Origin: Macrolepiota albuminosa
Lineage: Eukaryota; Basidiomycota; Agaricomycetes; Agaricales; Agaricaceae
Direction of reading: 5' to 3'
Assembly: GCA_027475525.1 (NCBI GenBank)
Contig: JAMWFC010000126.1
Location: 558,001-622,000, forward strand
DNA: 64,000 nt
Positions within the stretch are counted from its first letter, which is position 1; every line of letters begins with the position of its first letter. The notes under the pieces were generated by a model. The model was not told the origin of the DNA. It made no database searches and saw nothing but the letters and a program-made list of their open reading frames with translations. Below, piece by piece: positions 56,076 through 64,000 of the stretch. The translations under genes were made by a program, and so were the position numbers.

Positions 56076-56804
56076 ATGACTTGGAAATACATTGTGCCCC
56101 TGTTTTTGGGCGACGCAAAAGCTTTTTTGTCCTTAGTTCTATGCATGTGCAAAGTTCGCTCGCGGTTCAAGTGCTTACAAAGTCCGACCAATCACCGAAA
56201 TGTGCATTTCATTTTACTCTCATCGTTTATGCTCCGCGAGAGGCATTTCAGAGACGATCGACGTGATACATTAACTGATAACATTTCATTTTACTCTCAT
56301 CGTTTATGCTCCGCGAGAGGCATTTCAGAGACGATCGACGTGATACATTAACTGATAAACCTTCTAGTGTTGTTTTTTTCGTTGTTTTGTTTCGTTTCGT
56401 TTTTTTTTTTTTGTTTTTGTTTTTGTTTTTGTTTTTGTGTTTTTGTTTTTGTTTCTGTTTGTTTGTTTTTTCTTCTTCTTCTTGTGATCATCAAACTCGC
56501 ACAATAGACCGGACATCCATGGTTCAGTGCAGAGCAAATGTGTCGGTGAATTCCAGTTTAATTATCAACTGTCGAACCGTATGTCGAGAAAGGGTGAACG
56601 CGAGGAAGGGATTCTTGCAGCTGATCTTTTTAGAAAACACATTCGAGTCAAGTCGTGCTTCCTTCGTCTTTCATTTGCGTGCTTGTAGCCCAAGGGGGGT
56701 GCATAGCAGCCGAAGACTTTTCTGCTCTGACGGATTTCTCCAAGGAAGACGAAAGATAAAGGCAGTATCCGATCCCATTATGGCTGCATACCTTCATTAA
56801 GTTT
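56076..56804. other. 3' flank of the kinase gene, simple repeats
   Basis: Contains a 77-bp duplication (from about 56210) and, at about 56,398-56,470, a T-rich run with (TTTTTG)n. The ORF spanning this tract is low-complexity and not credible. Confidence 0.6.
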
Positions 56805-56898
56805 TGTTAGGGTGTGAACAAGACATATTTCTATGTCTTGCCGCCACACAAGATTACGATGTTCAACAACAACACTTGAACGATAATAAACAGCCCTT

Positions 56899-57600
56899 AT
56901 GTATACAACACTCTTTGATTTGAATACAACAAGGATGTCCTGGAAATTTTTGTTGTTTATGTTGCTTGTACAAGGGGTTGGTTACCCTGATTCAAATTAT
57001 AAATACAGGGCCAACTTGGCTTCAAGACTTGCTCATCATAAATACTGCCTATTCTCCCTGATCATACCTACTCTACTATCTATCTGTCCGAACCACCTAG
57101 CCATCGCAGTAAGTCACCCATATCGTCTTCTTCCTCACGTCCGAGTCGTTGATGGTCACTTCGTCCCCCCCCACGTCCGGTTTCAAATGATAGATGACGG
57201 ATTTAACTTCCTTCGACGTAAGATCGGAACCTATTCCGGCTCATTTCACCGATGCTATCCTTGGTGGACTCCTTTACATTCAATTTATCAATACCGGGCC
57301 TCTTGTCTCCACAATACCCTTCCTACAGAGGTTAGATATTGGTAACAACTCTTATCATGGGATTACACTTTCCATGGAACTTGCTCATGGGGGGAGCCTA
57401 GACTCTAACAGGGCCTATTACGAGCACAACACTACAAAGGCAGAACTCATATTGAAGATTATTATGGGGGGAGCCTAGACTCTAACAGGGCCTATTACGA
57501 GCACAACACTACAAAGGCAGAACTCATATTGAAGATTATTAAATATGATGAGCACACTTTCCAGATGATGCAGGCATTGATACGACTTGTTTTACACAGT
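56899..57600 (+). CDS. Possible spliced ORF, unrecognised
   Basis: A short hydrophobic start (MSWKFLLFMLLVQGVGYPDS), preceded by TATAAAT-like sequence nearby, could be spliced at GTAAGT (57,110) to ATGACGGATTTAACTTCC at about 57,189. It then runs FTDAILGGLLYIQFINTGPL and NNSYHGITLSMELAHGGSLD. A 77-bp duplication (from 57395) breaks the frame. Removing it extends the ORF to about 57,600. It may equally be part of an LTR element; a TG start at 56,804 (TGTTAGGGTGTGAACAAG) is suggestive. Confidence 0.25.
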
Positions 57601-57845
57601 CCAACTCAGTTGGTGTGATAACGACTAATATTATATGCTACCTGTTTTACACAGTCCAACTATAGGTACACTATCAGCTCTCTTAATACTTTTGTGCAAT
57701 GAGACAACATACCTCAGTCGGTGTGATAACGACTGAGGTATGATTAAGTTCCTCTTCGATTTGACTACTCTCTGGTCATGTGATCATGACATGTTCACAA
57801 CTCTATCTCAAACACTCCCCCTGATTTGTGGTATGACACTAATCC
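57560..57845 (-). mobile_element. Copia-like 3' end: polypurine tract and LTR start
   Basis: On the minus strand CAAATCAGGGGGAG (a polypurine tract) is followed by TGTTTGAGATAGAG, the typical start of a Copia LTR (from 57,814 leftward). The LTR contains a 13-bp perfect inverted repeat, CATACCTCAGTCG with CGACTGAGGTATG (57,708-57,742), and a repeated word TTTTACACAGTCCAACT. The left limit is uncertain. It abuts the truncated end of ORF X at 57,846. Confidence 0.5.
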
Positions 57846-60347
57846 ATAGATGTACGCATGGTCCACCCATTCTACTGGAATATGATTCTGCAGCAGCACT
57901 CGAATGGCATCATCATTGCTGAAATTCTGCGACGCGCTTTTGGGCACGTATACTCGGTGGCAATCAAAGCTTTCCCTGCCCAGTGGCTGAAATGGGTGGT
58001 GAACATCCTTCTCATTGAAGGCCGCTACAGCCTCTCTGTACAATCCAGGTCATGCAAACACCAGTGCCAGCTGTTGCACTATGGTGGGTTGACCGGCTCC
58101 ACTGGCACACACTGCCCATGCCAAGGCATAACCAAAGAGCGTACGGTAGTGTATCCGATATGCCAAGTCAAAGGCCAGGCCGGTAAATGCATTATCCAGG
58201 CCTGGGCGGCCAAATACAATGGCGTATCGCGCCAATGTGTCAAGGTCAAACGGTTGTGCAGGTGGAGGGGGGCACATAGCCACGAGTTGCAAGCTGCCAT
58301 CTTCCTTGCACGTTGTCAATTGAGGGGGTATGGTCACCCACTCCATCATGGCATCGTCCTCAGACACGCCCGGTCATCGTGAATCGACTGGGGATGCAAA
58401 CGTTGCATCGTCCAGTGCATACCTCATCGTATCGTCTCGGAATTCAGCCTCAATCATCCCCACAAAGTGCTGGAACTCCGTAAACAGCATGTACGCCACA
58501 ATATGTTTCCGCCATGGAGCGTGCTCGTTAGACAGGTACTTGAACAGCCTGTCGAGCTCGTGCAGGTTCATGGGGAATCCCCGTGGCGCATGCTTGTATA
58601 CCATTGTGCGCAGTACGGCCGTGCTCTTCTGGTATCGCTGCTCAAAGTACGAGGCTTTATTGGCCTCGTTCCCAAAGAAGACAGCATTGGAGTAAGGGGA
58701 CCAATAGAAGTACTCTCCCAGGCCCCCCACAAAACAGGAGTTGCATCGTTCCACGTTATGGGCGTTCCACACGTATGCCCCTAGCAAGTCCAGGATTCTT
58801 CCAGACTGCAACTTGGCCTGTCTCTCAACAAGGCGTTCTGCCTCCAGCTTCCGATTCGCCTTTTTTTTGTGTGCCTGCGCAAGATACAGCTGTCTCCCCA
58901 GGCGATCCATCGAGGACTCTCTGGGCCTACCCTCTTTGCCATCTGATGCGGAGGAGGACAACTCCTGCCCATAATCACTGTCCTCGTCCGCTACGTCTCT
59001 GAAGGCTGCCTTAGCCTTTCCTTTACCCTCCACCGTCCTGCCAGGAGCAGGTTGTGGATCACTCAGGACCAATGTTATGAAAAACACGCTGGCTGGAGTG
59101 GGCAGGAGCTTGGGAAGTATGAATTGTAGCTGGGCAGGTCCTGCCCCAAATGGAACATCAGCAGGAAAATTTCGCGAGACCAGCTTGCTCTTATCAATCT
59201 GACGCCTAGGCCCCTGCCTCCTCGCTGGCGCTACCATCACCGGGCTGGGCGCATGTACGGATGCCTCCATACCCTTACTGGGCGCACTTGACGCCCCCAC
59301 TTTCCCTGCTGGTGTCTCACTTACCCTCACCGCCGGTTCCTCTGCCCTGCAGATCCCCATACTTTCAGCGGTTGACACTTCTCCGGAGGGCAGTTCTCCT
59401 GTCTCCATACCTTCCTCACGACCCTCCACCGTGAGCCCGGTGAACGGTCCCTCCACCAACTCCACTAATGGCTTCCTCAGCTGCTTCTCATGCTCCCGTA
59501 GTACGTCACCGCACTCTTTCTTTGCTACTTTAGCCCTCTTGGGCTCACTCTTGTGGTTCTCCATCTGGCTCTGCGTTTTGCACTTCTGCGCATTTGATAG
59601 CTGCTGCAGTGCCATCTGCCGCTGACATCGCAAGTTATCATTTTCATCCAGCAGCCCACTCAACACCATCATCACGAGCGGATCGCTCAAGAACTCAGCA
59701 TCCGAGGGCACAGAGTACCCCGCTGCCCCCAATCTCCACTGCATGGCCTCTTGTGTTTCCTCCTCCGCCTCTACTGGCTCCTCCACCCGTCCCCTGCCCT
59801 TCTCCCGCCTGCTTTTTGCAGTGAGAGGGGCTTTTGGCGTCTCAGCGCCAGAGGGTCGAGCACCTGGAGTCTTCACAGTGCCTCCTTGTGCCCGGTATAC
59901 TTGTGGCTCCATTCTGACATTTTGCGATTGCTGCGGTGCCTGCAGAGGCACTTGTGGCGCTAGGGGAGCTCCCATATAACCTCTTGGCGCATACTGCGCC
60001 ACTCCCCGTGGTTGTGAAATCGACTGCACCACTCCCCTCAGGTGCAGGTAGTAGTACTGCGGCGCATTCTGCACTTCGTCATCGACCTCCATAGGTACCA
60101 GGCCACCTGGGCCAGGCATCACCTGTGGATACTCCCACTGGGTAGCATGATAATATTGTTGTCCTGGGGGACCTTGTTGATACCGTCCTCCCACATAAAA
60201 CATTTGTGCAGGTGACGCCTGCATTGACTGCTGACCGAACTCTTCGTAGCTCTCTTCCTCATAGTCCACTGGGTCATGCCCAGTTCCCCCCCTCCTCGAG
60301 CCTGCGCTCAAACTCTCAGGCTGTTTATGTCGCTGATAGTACGACAT
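57846..60347 (-). pseudogene. ORF X downstream of Gypsy pol, element 2
   Basis: ATG at 60,347 (MSYYQRHKQPESLSAGSRR). A 657-codon open stretch runs to a TGA at 58,374 that probably replaces Arg, and the same frame family continues (58,367 leftward) to 57,846, where a Copia-like sequence truncates it. The N-terminus is Gln/Pro/Gly/Tyr-rich (GRYQQGPPGQQYYHATQWEY). The middle block MQWRLGAAGYSVPSDAEFL aligns with element 1. The C-terminal part has YFYWSPYSNAVFF, PMNLHELDRLFKYL, YAIVFGRPGLDNAFTG and PVEWVDHAYIYG. It begins about 190 bp after the pol stop. The two copies are well diverged yet both long and open, which suggests past selection on the protein. Role unknown. Confidence 0.82.
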
Positions 60348-60538
60348 CTCACGAAAAATTGCGGAGGAGCAGACTGAGGTCAGGAGAGAAAAAAAATTCT
60401 CTCCTCGTTATGCTGCTGACAAATTCCACCATGCTGACATAACCCCATCCAAACATGGTCACGCTCCACCACATCACCTTTGTGACCTCCGTCACCCTCA
60501 CCATCGCCGGAGCCGGCGGCCTGGCCCAGCCACCCCCC
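60348..60538. other. Spacer between pol and ORF X of element 2
   Basis: Purine-rich on the minus strand near the ORF X start (AGGAGAGAATTTTTTTTCTC). It contains no LTR, so pol and ORF X belong to one element rather than to two units joined end to end. Possible splice or re-initiation signals were not identified. Confidence 0.5.
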
Positions 60539-63500
60539 TCACGTGTCACCCACACGTCTTGCTAGGTCCCGTGGGCGGCCAACGCCCTGCAGCTCCAGGT
60601 AACGGCTCAGAGCCTCCAATTTCACACAACTGCGCAATGGCTCCCACGTCGTGTCCCCCAGACTCCAACGCACCTTGAATTTGAGGCCACCCCGCGCCAT
60701 CCAACGATGGCTGATAATCTCATCGACAAACCATTCCTGATCCTCAGCAGCCCCGAAATCATAGGGTTCTGGAGTGGCCCTGTTAGGAAAGAACGCATCA
60801 TCGCTCGGGCTGTAAGGTCACAGCAACGACACATGAAACTTAGGCACAATCCGCCTCTTCTGCAACGCAGCTGGCAACTCCAGCACATAGTTCGACGTGC
60901 TCGGCTCCGCGCTATGGACCCAATAGGGTCCCACCCACCTTGGGCAAAGCTTTGCTGCCCTACCCTTAGGCAAGTTGAGATTCTTTGTGGACAAGAACAC
61001 CAAATCACCCTGCACAATTGCCAGTTCCTCACCCCTACACGCGTTCACGTTACGCGTCTGGAATATGTGAGCCTCGATAATTGCGTCGTGCACGTCCGCC
61101 AAATTCACCAATGCCTGCTGCGCAAACTTGCGCACCCCCCAGTGCGCAACCCCGTCACTGCGAAACTCTTGCAGCATGGTGGGCATATACCCACCATTCA
61201 ACTCAAAAGGCGCATAACATGTCGTCTCAGACACACTTGCGTTGATCGCAAACTTGGTCATGGGCACCTTATCAACCCAGTCCCTCTGGTCCGGCCGGAC
61301 CACCGTCCTAAAGATCTGTGCCACATTGCGGTTAGCACGCTCCGTCTGCCCATCAGTCTGCGGATGGAATGACGTCGACATGAGCAGCCTTGCTCCCAAC
61401 AATTTGTGCAATTCCCTCCACCAAGCGGAAGTGAATTTTGCATCCCTATCACTGACAATGGAGCTCGGCAGCCCATGCAACCGCACTATCTCCTTGAGAT
61501 ATAACCACGACAACTCAGCCACCGTCATCGTAGTGTTGACCAGTATCAAATGCACCATGCTGGTCATCTGACAAATGACCACCCAGAGATAGTCATAACC
61601 CTGGGACCTCAGGAAAGGACCAACAAAGTCCATCCCAATCGAGTCCCAAGGCCTAACAGGAATAGGCAGGGAGTGCAGCCAGCCTGCTGGCCTTGCATTG
61701 GAGGTCTTCAACCGTTGGCATGACTCGCACGTCCCACAGAACTTAGTCACATCCGCGACCATCTGAGGCCACCAATACCACCGCTGCACATAGGCCAGCA
61801 TCCGCTGGGGGGCCAAAGTGCCCCACTATACGGTGCGCTTGCTCCAGCAAGGTCGTAATCAGCTGCCAGTCTCTCGGCACCCTGAGCACCCTATTCCCCC
61901 TCATGTTGCTGGTGTATACCAGCCCGTCCTCCATGGTAAAGCGGGCGTGATCCCCTGGCCTCACCACGATCTCCACAAACAGCACATCATGCGCATATTC
62001 ACGTCTCACCATGTCTGCGAACTCACGATCCTCTGGGCCAACCGGCCCTGCTTCACCGCCACTCGACTTCAGGGCCTCCCCCAGGACTAGGCTTCCCAGC
62101 CCTGCTGCATGTGGCCCATCTCCCATTTGTCCCTCAGACATCTCCTGAGCCTGCGCCATATCGCATGCTTCCAGTTCATGCTGCTCCTGCCAGTCCCGTA
62201 GGTGCCAACTGCGCCTGGCCTCCTGAACCCGCATGGCCCGGATCTCAATCACATGCTCTTTGATCTCCTTGTATCTCTGCATGGGCAAATCCTCCCCGTC
62301 TGGATCCATGCGCCTGTCCGCCTGGACATATTCGTACTCATCATATATGTCCTCCTTCATGTCACTCTCGAAGTATCAGGACAAACAGTGGGCAATCTTA
62401 TTCAGCTCGCCTTTCACATATGTAATGTCAAACTGATACCTCGACATATAATCCACCCAGCGGTGTTGCTTCGGCGACAGGTGCACCTGTGTCTTGAAGA
62501 ACTCAAGAGCCTTATGGTCGGTGATGACGTGTATCTTATACCCCATCAATTTGTCCTCCCATTTCAGCAGGGCCTCCAGTATGGCCAATGTCTCCAGCTC
62601 ATGTACGGCGTAGTTCTGCTGTGCTGCTGTAAACTTCTTCGACATAAACTCGGCAGGGCAGCAAGTCTGCCACGACGCCCCCTGCCCATACATCGCCCCA
62701 ACTCCAGTCTTGGACGCATTACAAATGAGCCATATAGGCTCATCCCGCCTAGGATCAATAGGACGCAACACCGGTGTCTTAGCACAAATCTGCTTGATCA
62801 TCTCAAAGCACCGCTGGTGCAGCGGTCGCCAGTAGAACGGGGCCCCATTCAGCGTCATGGCCATCAGCGGCCCCGTATAGGCCGATATGTCTGGCAAGAA
62901 GGTGCCAATATAATTTACCAACCCCACAAAGCGCTGGATATCATTGTAAATCTGTGGTACACGCCACTCCTGAATCCTATCAATCTTATTCGCATCGGGG
63001 TGGATCCCCTGGTCATCTATTACATGACCCAAACAGTCAATTGTCTCTGCATACAACTTGCACTTCTTCCACTTAAGATACAACCTATTCTCCCTGAGTC
63101 ATTCCAACATGACCCTGAGATGGTCCTCATGCTCCTCAATGGAGTCCGAGAATATAAATATATCATCCAAGTACACATGCATGAACTTTCCGATAACATC
63201 ACGGAATATTGAGGTCATCAACCTCTGAAACGTCGCCGGTGCATTACAGTCACCGATCTGCATAATATTACTCACAAACGTCCCCATGGGTGATGCAAAC
63301 AGTGTCTTGTGTATGTCGGAAGTACGTATGCGCACCTGCTCATACGCATCAGTCAGGTCAATTTTTGACCGTACTTTCGCCCGAGCCACATCCTCCCGAA
63401 TGACCTCCTGGTCCAGCAGGGGTGTCATGTCCTTAACAGTGTTATCATTGCGCTGCCACGCATCCAGCGCCGTGCGCAAAATCCCATCCTTCTTCAGAAT

Positions 63501-64000
63501 GCACAACAGTGGCGCTGCCTGTGCCACCGGCCTCGCCTCCCACCAACATGCATTCAAGTAACGGTTGGTCTTGTCCTGCAGCTAGTCCTGCAACGCTCAT
63601 GGACAGTGAGGCAGATGATATTTATACCGCTTATTGTCGTCAATGAGGTTTATCTCATGATTGACATCCCTCCAGGGAGGCAACTCCTCCTTTGTTCCAT
63701 TGACAATATCGGCATATTCCCTCTGCCATCGCTGGCACAGCAGCTCCACATCCACTCCTGGCCCCTTGCCTTTGTCAGCTGGCTGGTGTCTGTCCACCAC
63801 TCCCTGCGGTTGCCCACAAAACCTGTCATTGAGGGCCTGCAGACGCTCAGCGCTGCCATCCCCAACGTTCAGTCGTAGTAGCAGCCCCGGTGCTGACTGC
63901 AGCTGCCCCCTTGAATCTAATCTCCGACGGCGCCAATACTTCATCCAGAGTAGCTAGGCGATATGCTTTGCCTCTACTAGACCCCCTGCGTACATTGCGG
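60539..64000 (-). pseudogene. pol: Ty3/Gypsy chromovirus pol, element 2 (decayed, 5' end beyond window)
   Basis: Order: linker (63,944-63,597), reverse transcriptase with KFMHVYLDDIFIFSD (about 63,150), RNase H (EFMSKKFTAAQQNYAVHELE, ITDHKALEFFKTQVHLS), linker, integrase (CGTCESCQRLK; GMDFVGPFL, VSDRDAKF, QTDGQTERANRNVAQ) and chromodomain ending at 60,539. Breaks: TGA at about 63,599, 63,097 and 62,375, each at an expected Arg; TAG near 63,584 at an expected Gln; and a one-base frameshift in a run of six C at about 61,810. Otherwise it is near full length and CpG-rich, so inactivation is recent. The gag presumably lies to the right of the window. Confidence 0.93.

Noticed and set aside
56306..56800. 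164-codon ORF with poly-Phe/Val/Leu stretch
   Set aside because: Translation of a TTTTTG simple repeat downstream of the kinase gene.
57846..60347. ORF X as a retroviral-type envelope gene
   Set aside because: It is in the env position but has no signal peptide, furin-like site or transmembrane segment.

Overview
The window looks like the transposon-packed part of a basidiomycete genome, most likely a mushroom-forming agaricomycete. Three things point there. Two genes have short GT-AG introns (44-59 nt, one with a CTAAC branch site). There is a KDZ (Kyakuja-Dileera-Zisupton) transposase with its CxC2-type cysteine cluster, a family amplified in basidiomycetes. The Ty3/Gypsy chromodomain retroelements are of the type common in these fungi. 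No ribosomal RNA, convincing functional tRNA gene or CRISPR array was seen.

Layout. 1-6.65 kb: minus-strand Gypsy element 1 (pol, then an extra ORF downstream of pol), cut by a 100-N gap. 6.75-15 kb: the only mostly single-copy stretch on the left. It holds a spliced gene for a Zn2Cys6-like/coiled-coil protein (9.35-11.47 kb), a probable unrecognised multi-exon gene (12.8-14.06 kb) and a 69-bp satellite. 15-29 kb: a mosaic of old CpG-poor repeats. It contains a hairpin-ended MITE-like element, several solo LTRs with 5-bp target duplications, a decayed Gypsy element with true gag, and one LTR nested in another. 29.45-45.39 kb: a ~16-kb KDZ DNA transposon bounded by ~1.7-kb terminal inverted repeats, with five gene-like units. 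45.87-52.13 kb: a second, more decayed KDZ copy broken by a ~1.76-kb insertion. 52.1-54.9 kb: LTR, Copia and Gypsy debris. 55.15-56.08 kb: one intact spliced host-type gene for an APH-like kinase. 57.5-64 kb: Copia debris, then Gypsy element 2 with the same pol plus downstream ORF order as element 1.

Two features cut across all regions. (1) At least 25 perfect tandem duplications all have a period of exactly 77 bp. This looks like a k-mer/overlap artefact of the assembly and it creates false frameshifts. (2) Most internal stops in the element genes are TGA where the family context predicts Arg (CGA). Together with CpG loss in the central repeats this indicates decay by methyl-CpG deamination.

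The most interesting biology is the KDZ element, whose long inverted repeats carry tRNA-like modules and whose cargo includes a Zn2Cys6-like gene. Second is the conserved ORF (here 'ORF X') that sits 3' of pol in two Gypsy copies and survives as fragments in two other places.
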